A stretch of 35,669 nt of DNA from Thermoleophilia bacterium (lineage in GTDB: Bacteria > Actinomycetota > Thermoleophilia > Gaiellales > Gaiellaceae). A program made the position numbers and the translations under genes. The stretch covers positions 1 through 35,669 of the forward strand of contig JABFWJ010000125.1 in the NCBI GenBank assembly GCA_013362295.1, read 5' to 3'. This document shows, piece by piece, positions 23,473 to 32,275 of the stretch. Below the pieces are notes generated by a model. That model was not told the origin of the DNA. It did not search any database and was given only the letters and a program-made list of their open reading frames with translations. The stretch's first letter is position 1; the number at the start of each line of letters is the position of its first letter.

Positions 23473-24698
23473 GCGGGCGATCCTACGGGACGCGCGCGCG
23501 CGTCGTGACCGCGCGCCGCGACGAGCCCGAGGATCCCGGCGACCACGCCGACCGCCGCGACGCAGACCCACATCGTCGCGTCGCCGTAAGCCGAGCGCAC
23601 CTGCAGCCCGAGGAACGGCGTCGCCGCCCACCCGACCGACCACGTTCCGCCGAACGCGCCCATGTAGGCGCCGCGGATGTCCGCCGGCGCAAGCGCCGCC
23701 ACGACCGCCTGCGACGTCGGCACCCACAGCATTTCCCCGATCACGAACAGGACGATGACGAGCGCGATCACCGGCACCGAGCCGTTGACGTTCAGGAGCA
23801 GGAACGGCACGCCCATCAGCGGCATCGCGAGGCCGAGCTTGAGCGAGGCCGGAACGCCCGCGGTCCGGCGCGTGAGCCGCAGCTGGAAGAGCGTCACGAG
23901 CAGCGGGTTGGCGATCATCAGCACGCCCCAGGCGGCCGGCGCCAGGTGGTGCGTCGTCGTGACGGAGATCGGCAGCAAGGTCTCGGTGGCCACGTACGTC
24001 ATCGTCGCGAACACGGAGGAGAGCATGAAGAGCAGGAACGGCGCGTCGCGGATGATCACCGCGAGCGAGCCGCGCTGCGGTGGCCCCTCCGGGGAGTAGG
24101 CACCGCGCCGCGGGATGAACCGCCAGGCGATCGCGAAGCCGGCCGTCGCGAGCGCGAACGTCCCGAGCCAGAGGTGGTGCCAATGCCCGCCGATCAGGAG
24201 CAGGCCGCCGATCGGCGGACCGATCGTGACGCCGAGGTTGGAGGCGACGCGAACCGACGCGTAGGCCGCCTCGTGTCGCTCCGGCGCGACCAGGTCGGCG
24301 ACCATCGCCTGGTCGGCGGCGCCGCCGAGCGAGCCGAAGGCCGGCAGCAGCGCGAGCAGGCCGAGCCCGAGGAAGACGTGCGAGCCGGCGGCGAGCAGCC
24401 CGAGCGGGACGAGCGCCTGAAACCCCCAGCCGGCGAGGATCAGCGGCCGCCGCCCGACCCGGTCCGACCAGTGCCCGCCCGCGTAGCCGACGACACCGGC
24501 GAGCACGGCGCTGATCAGGTACGTGAACGCGAGCCGCGTCTGCGTCGCGTGCAGGTCCTTGATCGCCCAGATGCCGAGAAAGGGAAACGCCGAGGATCCG
24601 GCGATCGACCCGGCCAGCGACACGGCGAGCACCGGCCGCAGCGCGCGGTCGACGTCGGCGCCCCAGACGAGGCGGAAGAGACGGGCGAAGAGCTTCAA
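23469..24698 (-). CDS. major facilitator superfamily transporter
   Basis: 409 residues with about 12 hydrophobic segments. The loop 2-3 motif A is GGHWSDRVGRR (residues 74-84). The MFS drug-efflux-like N-half ends near VIIRDAPFLLFML. The start TTG 24698 gives MKLFARLFRLVWG, a basic lead into the first segment; upstream codons overlap the divergent lyase gene. The substrate is unknown. It is the first gene of the rhamnose operon, coupled to rmlA by a GTGA overlap, so it might export a glycan-related compound, or its place may simply give it a shared promoter. Confidence 0.87.
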   Translation of the reverse strand: MKLFARLFRLVWGADVDRALRPVLAVSLAGSIAGSSAFPFLGIWAIKDLHATQTRLAFTYLISAVLAGVVGYAGGHWSDRVGRRPLILAGWGFQALVPLGLLAAGSHVFLGLGLLALLPAFGSLGGAADQAMVADLVAPERHEAAYASVRVASNLGVTIGPPIGGLLLIGGHWHHLWLGTFALATAGFAIAWRFIPRRGAYSPEGPPQRGSLAVIIRDAPFLLFMLSSVFATMTYVATETLLPISVTTTHHLAPAAWGVLMIANPLLVTLFQLRLTRRTAGVPASLKLGLAMPLMGVPFLLLNVNGSVPVIALVIVLFVIGEMLWVPTSQAVVAALAPADIRGAYMGAFGGTWSVGWAATPFLGLQVRSAYGDATMWVCVAAVGVVAGILGLVAARGHDARARPVGSPA

Positions 24699-24715
24699 GG
24701 CGGGCTGGAGCGACC

Positions 24716-24725
24716 ACGGTATCGT
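24716..24725. promoter_or_regulatory. overlapping divergent -10 elements
   Basis: In ACGGTATCGT, TATCGT (24720-24725) faces the lyase gene and TACCGT (minus strand of 24716-24721) faces the MFS/rml operon, sharing two bases. Only 39 bases separate the two start codons, giving predicted leaders of about 6 and 10 bases. No -35 is recognisable. Confidence 0.35.
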
Positions 24726-24737
24726 TCGCGCCGGTTC

Positions 24738-25523
24738 ATGCCGGTGCGGCGCAGACGCAGCTGCCTGACCGTTCCCGCCGACGACGCGCGGAAGCTCGCG
24801 AAGGCCGCCGGGATCGACGTCGACGAGGTGATCCTCGACCTCGAGGACGCCGTCGCGCCCGAGCGCAAGGACGGGGCGCGCGAGACGCTGGCGCGCGCGC
24901 TCCGCGATCACGAGTGGCGGCCGGAGACGGTGGCGATCCGCGTCAACCGCGGCGCCGACGACGATCTCGCGCTCGTCGCGGAGCTGAAGCCGGATGTCGT
25001 CGTCGTGCCGAAGGTCGAGTCACCCGATGAGGTGGACGGGCTGCCGGTACCCGTCGAGGCGCTGATCGAGACCGCGCGCGGCCTCGTCGAGTGCGCGCGC
25101 ATCGCGGCGGTGGCGGGCGTCGAAGCACTCGTGCTCGGGCCGGGCGACCTCGCGGCTTCACTCGGCGTTCCGGAGCTGACGATCGGCGGCGGGGCGCACG
25201 TGGAACAGGCGCTCTTTCAGGTCGCCGTCGCCGCACGCGCCTTCGGCCGGGCCGCGATCGACGGCCCCTATCCGGTGCTCGGCGACGCCGAAGGCCTGCG
25301 CGCGGCCGCGGCGCGCTCGCGCGCGCTCGGCTACGACGGCAAGTGGTGCATCCATCCGGCCCAGATCGCCGTCTGCAACGAGGTCTACACGCCGACGGCC
25401 GTGGAGGGCGACCGCGCGCGGCGGATCCTCGCGGGCGAGGGCGTCGCTCGGCTCGACGGCGAGATGGTCGACGAGGCCAACCGCCGCATGGCCGAGGCCG
25501 TGCTCGCTCGTTTGCCGTCCTGA
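24738..25523 (+). CDS. HpcH/HpaI aldolase / CitE-like lyase
   Basis: 261 residues of the citrate lyase beta-subunit-like TIM-barrel family. RRRSCLTVPADDARKLAKAA at the start, VDEVILDLEDAVAPERKDGAR (metal-site Asp/Glu and Arg), IRVNRGADDD, VVVPKVES, ALIETARGL, LGPGDLAASLG and KWCIHPAQIAVCNEVYTPT are all typical. The enzyme should cleave or form a carbon-carbon bond in a (3S)-malyl- or citramalyl-CoA-like substrate with Mg2+; the exact substrate is not readable. It lacks citrate-lyase partner genes. The start ATG 24738 has no ribosome site and a -10-like TATCGT 12 bases upstream. Confidence 0.87.
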   Translation: MPVRRRRSCLTVPADDARKLAKAAGIDVDEVILDLEDAVAPERKDGARETLARALRDHEWRPETVAIRVNRGADDDLALVAELKPDVVVVPKVESPDEVDGLPVPVEALIETARGLVECARIAAVAGVEALVLGPGDLAASLGVPELTIGGGAHVEQALFQVAVAARAFGRAAIDGPYPVLGDAEGLRAAAARSRALGYDGKWCIHPAQIAVCNEVYTPTAVEGDRARRILAGEGVARLDGEMVDEANRRMAEAVLARLPS

Positions 25524-25545
25524 CGAAAGCGGAAGAAAGAGCGGG

Positions 25546-25749
25546 ATGCCCGAGCAGCACGACATCGATGCTCGCCACGACTCGATCCTCGTCGAAGGCG
25601 ACGACGCGGACCACGTTCTCCCGCCGCAGGAGCTCGACCCCTTCACGCCTGAGCCGGCACCGACTCAGGACGCGCGGAACGTCATGTGGGTCGCCGTCGC
25701 GATCATGGTCGTGATCGCGTTGATCCTGCTCTATGCCGTACTGCGCTGA
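25546..25749 (+). CDS. small tail-anchored membrane protein
   Basis: 67 residues. An acidic, His-containing, Pro-rich N-terminal half (about 1-44) is followed by one membrane helix at the extreme C-terminus (VMWVAVAIMVVIALILLYAV), ending LR. This is the layout of a tail-anchored or bitopic protein with the acidic part inside. The family is not recognised. The ATG follows the lyase stop by 22 bases with AAAGAGCGGG upstream. It lies just before the Hsp20-Lon pair and might tether a chaperone or protease to the membrane; that is speculation from position. Confidence 0.7.
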   Translation: MPEQHDIDARHDSILVEGDDADHVLPPQELDPFTPEPAPTQDARNVMWVAVAIMVVIALILLYAVLR

Positions 25750-25763
25750 GCAGGGTAGTACGG
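25736..25763. promoter_or_regulatory. inverted repeat between the small membrane gene and hsp20
   Basis: CCGTACT (25736-25742) and AGTACGG (25757-25763) form a perfect 7+7 inverted repeat with a 14-base spacer. It covers the upstream stop codon and ends ten bases before the Hsp20 ATG. It is not an HspR HAIR or CIRCE sequence. It could be an unknown heat-shock operator or an RNA hairpin. Confidence 0.35.
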
Positions 25764-25773
25764 TTCGCGGCGG

Positions 25774-26205
25774 ATGACGCGGCGTGATGTCGACAAGCTG
25801 CAGGAAGAGATCGAGGAGCTGTTCGCGGACCTCTGGCAGGTGCCGCGCTTCTCGGGGATCAGACACGGCTTTCGCCCGAACGTCGACTGCTTCCACACCG
25901 ACGATCCGCACGCGCTCACGGTCGTCGTCGAACTGCCCGGAGTCGACCCGCGCTCGCTGCGGATCGTCGCCGGTGAACGGCTGCTGCTCGTGAGCGGGGA
26001 ACGCAAGCAGCCGAAGGTCCCGGGCCGCGTGTACCAGCAGATGGAGATCGAGACCGGCCCTTTCCACCGGCAGGTGCGCCTCGGCGAGGACGTCGACCCG
26101 GAGCGCGCACGGGCGACGTTGGAGAACGGTGTGCTCACGATCGAGCTGCCGGTCGTCGACCATCCACCGGCCGGCCGCATGACGATCAGGTTGGGAAGCA
26201 CATGA
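25774..26205 (+). CDS. Hsp20/alpha-crystallin small heat-shock protein
   Basis: 143 residues; an ATP-independent holdase. The amphipathic N-terminal arm is MTRRDVDKLQEEIEELFADL. The alpha-crystallin domain (about 35-130) has PNVDCFHTDD, VVVELPGVDPRSLRIVAGER, LLLVSGERKQP and YQQMEIETGPFHRQVRLGED. The signature A-x-x-x-n-GVLTIELP is present (ATLENGVLTIELPV). The C-terminal I-x-I tail used for oligomer contacts is not obvious, since the protein ends [13 protein letters not shown] just before the ATG is the ribosome site. It overlaps lon by four bases (ATGA), making a holdase-protease translational pair. Confidence 0.92.
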   Translation: MTRRDVDKLQEEIEELFADLWQVPRFSGIRHGFRPNVDCFHTDDPHALTVVVELPGVDPRSLRIVAGERLLLVSGERKQPKVPGRVYQQMEIETGPFHRQVRLGEDVDPERARATLENGVLTIELPVVDHPPAGRMTIRLGST

Positions 26206-28622
26206 CCGACCTGGCGTTCGACGCGTCGGAGGAGCACCAGCTCGAGTTTCCGGCGACGCTGCCCGTGCTGCCGCTGAAGGAGACCGTCGTGTTCCCGCAG
26301 TCGATGGCGCCGCTCGCGATCGGCCAGGAGCGGTCGGTCCGGCTGATCGACGACGTCGTCGCCGGCGACAGGTTGCTCGCGCTCGTCACGGCGAAGGACG
26401 GTGCCAACGAAGCGCCGGACTGGGACGACCTCTACGACGTGGGGACGGTCGCGCTCGTCCACAAGATGATCAAGGTCCCCGACGGCACCTTGCGCATCCT
26501 CGTTCAGGGCATCGAGCGCGTGCGACTCGAGAAGCGGCTCGACAGCGAGCCGTACCTGCTCGGCGAGTTCACCGCCCTGCCCGACGTGCTCGTGGAAACG
26601 CCGGAGGTCGAGGCGCTCACGCGCAACGTGCAGGGCCTGTTCGCGCGCATCATCGGGCTCGCGCCCTACCTGCCGGAGGAGCTGCAGCTTGCGGCGGCGA
26701 ACGTCGACGACCCGAGCGCGCTCTGCCACCTGGTGGCGTCGACGCTGCGCACGATCCGGACCGAGGAACGCCAGCAGATCCTCGAGGAGGTGGACGTCGA
26801 AGCACGGCTGCGTCTCGTCCTGCAGATCCTGAACCGCGAGCTCGAGGTGTTCGAGCTCGGGTCGAAGATCCAGTCGCAGGTCCAGTCGGAGATGGAGAAG
26901 GGCCAGCGCGAGTACTTCCTCCGGCAGCAGCTGAAGGCGATCCAGCAGGAGCTCGGCGAAGGCGATCCCGAGCTGGCCGAGATCAACGAGCTGCGCGAGC
27001 AACTCGCTGCGCTCGACGTCCCGGACGACGTGCGCAAGGCGGCCGAGCGCGAGCTCGGCCGACTCGAGAAGCTGCCGCCGGCCGCCGCCGAATACGGCGT
27101 GATCCGCACGTACCTCGAATGGATCCTCACGGTCCCGTGGCGGACCTACACCGACGACAACCTCGATCTCGAGCACGCACGCCGAGTGCTCGACGCCGAC
27201 CACTTCGACCTCGAGAAGGTGAAGGACCGCATCATCGAGTACCTCGCCGTCGCGAAGTTGCGCAACGAGATCTCGGGGCAGATCCTCTGCTTCGTCGGTC
27301 CTCCCGGCGTCGGCAAGACCTCGCTCGGACACTCGATCGCGAATGCGCTCGGCCGGAAGTTCGTGCGCCTCTCGGTCGGCGGCGTCCGCGACGAGTCAGA
27401 GGTCCGCGGACACCGGCGCACGTACATCGGGTCGATGCCGGGCTCGATCATCCGCTCGCTGCGCGACGCCGAATCGGCGAACCCGCTGGTGCTGATCGAC
27501 GAGATCGACAAGATGGGCGCCGACTGGCGCGGTGACCCCGCCAGCGCGATGCTCGAGGTGCTGGACCCTGAGCAGAACCGCAGCTTCCGTGACCACTACC
27601 TCGACCTGCCGTTCGACCTGTCGAAGATCCTCTTCATCTGCACGGCGAACACCGTCGACACGATCCCGGGCGCGCTCCTCGACCGGATGGACGTGATCTC
27701 CCTCTCCGGCTACACCGAGGAGGAGAAGCTCGGGATCGCGAAGCGCTATCTCCTGCCGAAGCAGCTCCGGCTGCACGGGCTCACGCGCCCGCAGCTGACC
27801 CTGTCCGACAAGGTGCTGCGAGGGATCATCCGCGACTACACGCGCGAGGCGGGCGTGCGCAACCTCGAACGCCGGCTCGCGGACATCTGCCGCAAGGCGG
27901 CCGCGCAGATCGCCAAGGGAAAGGCGCAGAAGCCGCGGGTCGACGAGACGCGCGTCCGCGAATGGCTCGGCCCGCGGCGCTTCCCGGGCGAGGTGCGCAA
28001 GCGTCTGTCGGTCCCCGGTGTCGCGACCGGCCTTGCGTACACGGCGGTCGGCGGCGACGTGCTCTTCATCGAGGCGACCGCGTACGCCGGCAAGGGCCGG
28101 CTGACGATCACCGGCCAGCTCGGCGACGTGATGCAGGAGTCCGCACAGGCGGCGCTCTCCTGGGTGCGCTCGCATACCGACGAGATGAACCTGCCAGCAA
28201 CGTGGTTCGCCGAGCACGACGTGCACATCCACGTGCCCGCCGGCGCGGTGCCCAAGGACGGGCCCTCGGCCGGCGTGACGATGGCGACGGCGCTCGCGTC
28301 GCTCGTCCGCGAGGAGCCCGTGGCGGACGACGTCGGCATGACGGGCGAGATCACGCTCACGGGGCTGGTGCTGCCGATCGGCGGCCTGCGGGAGAAGTCG
28401 CTCGCCGCCCAGCGCGCAGGGCTGAAGCGCGTGATCTTCCCGCGCGAGAACGAGCCGGATCTCGACGAGCTGCCGCCGGAGACCCGCAAGGCGCTCGAGT
28501 TCATCCCCGCGGACAGGATCCAGGACGTCTTCGCGGCGGTCTTCGACGGGAAGCGGCGCACGCGGGCGCAGAGACCTCAGGGGATCGAGCGCCAGGCCGC
28601 TATGCCCGCGAGAAGCTCGTAA
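26202..28622 (+). CDS. lon: ATP-dependent protease Lon
   Basis: 806 residues, usual length. The N-terminal LAN domain (about 18-210, [20 protein letters not shown]) is followed by a coiled helical segment with [19 protein letters not shown]. The AAA+ domain has [11 protein letters not shown] (Walker A 366-373), [11 protein letters not shown] (Walker B) and the sensor/arginine region. The peptidase has the catalytic dyad S689 in [11 protein letters not shown] and K732 in [14 protein letters not shown]. Lon degrades misfolded and regulatory proteins in the cytosol. It starts in the ATGA overlap with hsp20. It is convergent with the small secreted-protein gene, and the two coding ends overlap by 23 bases (28600-28622). 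No HspR/HAIR site is visible upstream. Confidence 0.97.
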   Translation: MTDLAFDASEEHQLEFPATLPVLPLKETVVFPQSMAPLAIGQERSVRLIDDVVAGDRLLALVTAKDGANEAPDWDDLYDVGTVALVHKMIKVPDGTLRILVQGIERVRLEKRLDSEPYLLGEFTALPDVLVETPEVEALTRNVQGLFARIIGLAPYLPEELQLAAANVDDPSALCHLVASTLRTIRTEERQQILEEVDVEARLRLVLQILNRELEVFELGSKIQSQVQSEMEKGQREYFLRQQLKAIQQELGEGDPELAEINELREQLAALDVPDDVRKAAERELGRLEKLPPAAAEYGVIRTYLEWILTVPWRTYTDDNLDLEHARRVLDADHFDLEKVKDRIIEYLAVAKLRNEISGQILCFVGPPGVGKTSLGHSIANALGRKFVRLSVGGVRDESEVRGHRRTYIGSMPGSIIRSLRDAESANPLVLIDEIDKMGADWRGDPASAMLEVLDPEQNRSFRDHYLDLPFDLSKILFICTANTVDTIPGALLDRMDVISLSGYTEEEKLGIAKRYLLPKQLRLHGLTRPQLTLSDKVLRGIIRDYTREAGVRNLERRLADICRKAAAQIAKGKAQKPRVDETRVREWLGPRRFPGEVRKRLSVPGVATGLAYTAVGGDVLFIEATAYAGKGRLTITGQLGDVMQESAQAALSWVRSHTDEMNLPATWFAEHDVHIHVPAGAVPKDGPSAGVTMATALASLVREEPVADDVGMTGEITLTGLVLPIGGLREKSLAAQRAGLKRVIFPRENEPDLDELPPETRKALEFIPADRIQDVFAAVFDGKRRTRAQRPQGIERQAAMPARSS

Positions 28623-29088
28623 CGAGCCGGCTGCACGCCGCTGCGCGGTCTTCCGAGCTTCGCCGGCAGAGCAGCAGGTACTCGCGCTTGCCGTTGAGGA
28701 GGAACGTGTATTCGTCGATGTGGTCGCCGACGGTGACGTCGTATGCGTGCGAGCGCACGCCGTCGGCTGTGACGGTTCGCTCGCCGCTCAGATGTCCGTT
28801 CGTCTGCCCTGCGATCTCACGCATCCGCGAGCGCAACTCGACCGCGACCCGGCCGAAGAGCCGCGCGTCGTACGGTTTCAGGAGCGGGAACGTCGCCACC
28901 TGCACGAGCTCGGAGTCGTGCGTCGCGGTGACACGGCGCTCGGCGCGCGCGACCTTCCAGCCGGCAGGTGCCTCGAAGCTGAATCCGCGACCGCCCACCG
29001 TCTGCCAGTCGCCGGCCCCCGCGCCCGTGTGCGCTCCGCCGCACGCTGCCCCCCAAAACCCTGCGATGCAAAACCCTGCGAGAATCAC
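28600..29088 (-). CDS. small exported or lipoprotein-like protein of unknown function
   Basis: About 162 residues from GTG 29088. The N-terminus (MILAGFCIAGFWGAACGGA) is a short signal-like segment, with a Cys that could be lipidated although GAAC is a poor lipobox. The mature part opens WQTVGGRGFSFEAPAGWKVA, the usual start of a PsbP/DUF-type lipid-associated sandwich, and runs in beta strands to a C-terminal CRRSSEDRAAACSRL with two Cys. The function is unknown. Longer starts are possible (ATG 29172, with a basic N-region RLIPRDLRRKQTLHRVAVIL) but that one would collide with the divergent gene's ATG at 29171. Its 3' end overlaps lon by 23 bases. Confidence 0.7.
   Translation of the reverse strand: MILAGFCIAGFWGAACGGAHTGAGAGDWQTVGGRGFSFEAPAGWKVARAERRVTATHDSELVQVATFPLLKPYDARLFGRVAVELRSRMREIAGQTNGHLSGERTVTADGVRSHAYDVTVGDHIDEYTFLLNGKREYLLLCRRSSEDRAAACSRLVTSFSRA
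29054..29081. repeat. 15-bp tandem duplication in a signal peptide
   Basis: CAAAACCCTGCGA occurs at 29054-29066 and 29069-29081, period 15. On the minus strand it encodes AGF-C-I-AGF-W in the hydrophobic core of the exported protein, so five residues have been duplicated in frame. Confidence 0.7.
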
Positions 29089-29170
29089 TGCGACACGATG
29101 GAGCGTCTGTTTGCGTCGGAGGTCCCGGGGTATCAGGCGCGCGGTAACGAGGCGAAAGGATCCAGCGAGC

Positions 29171-29593
29171 ATGGCCAAGACGAAGGACAAGGTCTACGAC
29201 GCGGCAGGAAACGTCAAACCATACGTCGAGCGGGCGATGTCGGACGAGAAGCTCCGCGACGACGTGCTGAGCGCGTTCTCGACCGCGAAGGAGCTCTACA
29301 ACGAACTGATCGGCGGTCGCAGCGCGGTCACGCTGGCCACGCGCGTCGCCACCGACGACGAGGTCCGCGACAAGCTCAAGGACGCGATCGAGGATCTCCG
29401 CAGCGCCGCCGACCGCCTGCAGGGCAAGCGGAGCCACAGCGGCCGCAACACGACGCTGCTGATCGCGGGGATCGCGCTCGGCATCCTGTTCAACCCCGTC
29501 ACGGGCCCCGAGACCCGCAAGTGGGTCAAGGACATGATCAGCGGCGGCTCCGACGAGTTCGGCGGCGACTACTCGTCGAACGGCGGGAGCTAG
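29171..29593 (+). CDS. YtxH-like small membrane protein
   Basis: 140 residues. The first 100 are charged and helical (MAKTKDKVYDAAGNVKPYVE, AMSDEKLRDDVLSAFSTAKE, DDEVRDKLKDAIEDLRSAAD). One membrane helix follows at about 101-116 (TTLLIAGIALGILFNP), then VTGPETRKWVKDMISGG and a Gly/Ser tail. The GILFNPVTGPETRK turn resembles the start of YtxH-domain proteins (general-stress-associated). The function is unknown. GAAAGGA is a reasonable ribosome site eleven bases before the ATG. It ends seven bases from the convergent M23 gene. Confidence 0.8.
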   Translation: MAKTKDKVYDAAGNVKPYVERAMSDEKLRDDVLSAFSTAKELYNELIGGRSAVTLATRVATDDEVRDKLKDAIEDLRSAADRLQGKRSHSGRNTTLLIAGIALGILFNPVTGPETRKWVKDMISGGSDEFGGDYSSNGGS

Positions 29594-29600
29594 AGGCCAG

Positions 29601-31055
29601 CTAGCCCCGGCCGAGATCCTTCGCCGGCGCGGGCTGCGTCGGCACGAGCGTCTGCATCAGCGCTGACGGCTTCAGCGGCGTCAGCGCGCGCTGGAGCGAC
29701 GCCGGGTCGAGCCCGTCGGCGGTCGAGATGTCGGACATGCCGAGCAGGATCGCTCCCGGCTCCGGCGCCGCACGGCCGCCGGGGATCGCCGGCGCCCAGC
29801 CGGTGACGACCGGGAACGGCAGGTCCTGCTGGTGGCTCCACGCGTCCAGGTACGCCGTCGGGTCGACCGCGCCGTCGTAGCCGAGGTAGAGCAGCGAGAC
29901 CGGGTGCACCTCGAAGTGGAGGTGGTACGGCGTCCCCTCCGCGTCACCCGTCCTGCCCATGAATCCCACGACCTCGCCGGCCTTCACGTGCGCGCCGTCG
30001 ACCGCCGCGGTCGAGAACGCGGACAGGTGCGCGTAGTAGAACTGGTTGCCCTGGCTGTCGAGGAGCCACAGCCGGTTGCCTCCGACCTTGTTCCAGCCGA
30101 CCGAGAAGAGCGTGCCGTCCGCGACCGCGAGCAGCGGCTGCCCGAGCTGGCCGAAGATGTCGTCACCGTGGTGATAGGAGACGTCCGACCGCGCCGCGCC
30201 GAAGGTGTCGATGTACGACGAGGGCCCGTAGACCGGGAACACGTAGCGGCCCGCCGTCAACTTCGGGTGGACGGTAAGCGGCGCGGCCTTGACCTTCTTC
30301 CCCGCCTTCGGCATCCGGTCGCGCGGCGAGTCGGCGCTCCGGACGTCGGGTGTGGCCGTCGTCTCGGTCGGAGCGGTCTCGGTCGGCGTCGGCGTCGTGG
30401 TCGGCGGCGGGGGCGGGGCCGTCTGTGCGGTCACGTCCGCGTAGCCGATCTGGATCTCGCTGTTCGCGGGCAGGCCGTCGTGGTCGGCGGTCAGGTGGAC
30501 GTCGATCTCAGTGACGAACGTCCGGTAGCCCTTCGCGCCCGCGGGCGCACTGCGGTCGACCGCTTCGCTGCCGACGGTCAGCTGGCCCCAGTCGCCGAGC
30601 GCGACGCGGCCGCCCGTCACCGGCTGACCGAGCGCGACGAGATTCGTCACCCCGCTTCCGAGCACGTTTCCGCCGGCGCCCGAGGGGCCGGTGCCCGCGG
30701 ACGCGCGGGCGGTGACGGCGTCGGCCGTGATCTCGCCCTTGAAGATCGAGATTCCCGTGACGACGCTTTCGGCGCGCGCGGACGCGTTCCGCTGGACGTC
30801 GGTGGCCGCGCTCGAGGTCGAGGACGAGGCCGTCACGACCGAACCGTCGGAGGGATAGGCGAAGCTCTCGACGGCCGGCGTCGGGTTCGGCGGCGATGCG
30901 ACCGTCGTCGTGCCCGCCCCCGCGCCCCCGGCGACCGAGACCCTGACCCCCCAGGCGGTCGCGGCGGCGCCCGGCGTCCTGGCAGGCCCTTCCGCACCCG
31001 CGGGGCCGATCGCGAAGAGCGTCACGAGGAGAAGCAGGGCGAGGCGACGGCGCAC
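29601..31055 (-). CDS. secreted M23 (LytM-type) metallopeptidase
   Basis: 484 residues from GTG 31055, with the signal peptide MRRRLALLLLVTLFAIGPAG. A long N-terminal beta-rich region (about 35-210) of unknown fold is followed by a Thr/Pro linker (about 212-235, PPPPPTTTPTPTETAPTETT). The C-terminal M23 domain begins near YVFPVYGPSSYIDTFGAARS. Zinc motifs are intact: H295-x3-D299 (YHHGDDIFG) and H378-x-H380 (YHLHFEVHP). It should cleave peptidoglycan peptide bridges. An unusual tail after the domain (about 400-484) includes PGGRAAPEPGAILLGMSDIS. The 65-base upstream gap shows no clear promoter or ribosome site. Confidence 0.87.
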   Translation of the reverse strand: MRRRLALLLLVTLFAIGPAGAEGPARTPGAAATAWGVRVSVAGGAGAGTTTVASPPNPTPAVESFAYPSDGSVVTASSSTSSAATDVQRNASARAESVVTGISIFKGEITADAVTARASAGTGPSGAGGNVLGSGVTNLVALGQPVTGGRVALGDWGQLTVGSEAVDRSAPAGAKGYRTFVTEIDVHLTADHDGLPANSEIQIGYADVTAQTAPPPPPTTTPTPTETAPTETTATPDVRSADSPRDRMPKAGKKVKAAPLTVHPKLTAGRYVFPVYGPSSYIDTFGAARSDVSYHHGDDIFGQLGQPLLAVADGTLFSVGWNKVGGNRLWLLDSQGNQFYYAHLSAFSTAAVDGAHVKAGEVVGFMGRTGDAEGTPYHLHFEVHPVSLLYLGYDGAVDPTAYLDAWSHQQDLPFPVVTGWAPAIPGGRAAPEPGAILLGMSDISTADGLDPASLQRALTPLKPSALMQTLVPTQPAPAKDLGRG

Positions 31056-31120
31056 CGTGACCTGATTCTGCCAGGCCGGCGCGATGCCTCTCCCGGTCCT
31101 CGCCGGCGACGGCCCGTGGC

Positions 31121-31510
31121 TCAGCCGAGCTGCCTGCGGGCGAACTCGCGGAAGCGCTCGCGCGCGTCGTCGTCCGGACCCATCGTCTCGTCGTCCGAGT
31201 AGCGCGGATCCGCAGCGATCTCCTCCGCAACCGCACGCAGCTCCTGGACGACGGCTTCCTTGTGGAGCGGCTCGCGCAGCAGCGCTTCGATCCACGTCTC
31301 CGTCCCGTCGTACTCGGGTACGTCGTGGTCGACGAGCAGCTGGCCCAGCAGGATGCCGACCCGGATGTACGCGAACGTGCGGAACGCGAGGATCTTGTGG
31401 GGTGACGAGACGAGCTCGTCGATCTCTGGATGCGTCGCCTGCAACGTCGCCACGATCGAGCCGATCGGCTCGTCGACCAGCGGGATCCAGACGTCGTCGC
31501 GCTCGCTCAT
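31121..31510 (-). CDS. 129-residue soluble protein of unknown function
   Basis: Starts ATG 31510 with MSERDDVWIPLVDEPIGSIV. It is mostly helical and acidic; the central segment HKILAFRTFAYIRVGILLGQ is moderately hydrophobic but too charged around it to be a clear membrane span. It ends in a charged helix (DDDARERFREFARRQLG). No family is recognised. It is the first gene upstream of the M23 peptidase on the same strand (65-base gap) and divergent from otsB across 57 bases, where a symmetric TACTGTA lies. Confidence 0.65.
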   Translation of the reverse strand: MSERDDVWIPLVDEPIGSIVATLQATHPEIDELVSSPHKILAFRTFAYIRVGILLGQLLVDHDVPEYDGTETWIEALLREPLHKEAVVQELRAVAEEIAADPRYSDDETMGPDDDARERFREFARRQLG

Positions 31511-31555
31511 CACGGGAAGTGTCCACGATCGGCGCGGAATCTGCCAGAAGCCACT

Positions 31556-31562
31556 TACTGTA
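31556..31562. promoter_or_regulatory. symmetric -10 (TACTGTA) between otsB and the 129-residue gene
   Basis: TACTGTA reads TACTGT towards otsB, six bases before its GTG (leaderless geometry), and TACAGT towards the minus-strand gene, with a leader of about 40 bases. It is the same seven-base TANNNTA pattern as at 10381. No -35 is evident. Confidence 0.4.
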
Positions 31563-31567
31563 CGGGC

Positions 31568-32275
31568 GTGGATGCCCTGGCCACGATCGCGTCGGAACCG
31601 ACGAAGGCAGCGCTCTTCCTCGACGTTGACGGCGTCCTCGCGCCGATCGTTGCGCGTCCCGAAGACGCGCGCGTTCCGGCGAACACGCGAACCGTGCTCG
31701 GGCGCCTCGCCGGGCGCTATGCGCTCGTCGCGTGCGTAACGGGAAGGCCCAGCGACGTCGCGCGCGAGATCGTCGGCGTCGACGGGCTGACGTACGTCGG
31801 CGAGCACGGGCTCGAGCTCGATCCCGCGGCCGAGGACTGGGCCGGGCGGATCCACGGCTTCGCGGCGGAGGTGCCGTGGACCGACGTCGAGGTGAAGCCG
31901 TTGAGCGTCGCGTCTCACTACCGCACGCATCCCGATCCCGACGCGGCGCGAGCGTTGCTCGAACCGGTCGCGGCGAGCGCGCTCGACCTGGGGTTCCGCG
32001 CGCGCTGGGGCCGTATGGTGCTCGAGGTGCTGCCGCCGGTGGACGCCTCCAAGGGCACGGCGGTCCGCCGCCTGCTCGAGACGAGCGGATTGCGGCGGGC
32101 GCTGTACGCGGGCGACGACACCACGGATCTCGACGGCTTCTCGGCGCTCGACGGGCTCGAGGCGTCGGTCCGCGTGGCGGTGGTCTCGGCGGAGGGGCCG
32201 TCGGAGCTCGGCGAGCGCGCGGACATGATCGTCGGCTCGACCGACGTCTTCCGCGAGCTGCTGGAGGATCTCTAG
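31568..32275 (+). CDS. otsB: trehalose-6-phosphate phosphatase (HAD, OtsB-like)
   Basis: 235 residues. HAD motif I is LDVDGVLAPI with nucleophile D19 and D21. Motif II is CVTGRPSDV. The OtsB cap region includes VGEHGLELDP, WGRMVLEVLPP and DASKGTAVRRLL (motif III Lys), and motif IV is YAGDDTTDLDGF. It should dephosphorylate trehalose-6-phosphate to trehalose, a stress protectant. No OtsA synthase lies in the window, so substrate assignment rests on motifs alone. The start GTG 31568 follows TACTGT by six bases with no ribosome site. Its last four bases overlap the convergent response-regulator gene. Confidence 0.87.
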   Translation: MDALATIASEPTKAALFLDVDGVLAPIVARPEDARVPANTRTVLGRLAGRYALVACVTGRPSDVAREIVGVDGLTYVGEHGLELDPAAEDWAGRIHGFAAEVPWTDVEVKPLSVASHYRTHPDPDAARALLEPVAASALDLGFRARWGRMVLEVLPPVDASKGTAVRRLLETSGLRRALYAGDDTTDLDGFSALDGLEASVRVAVVSAEGPSELGERADMIVGSTDVFRELLEDL

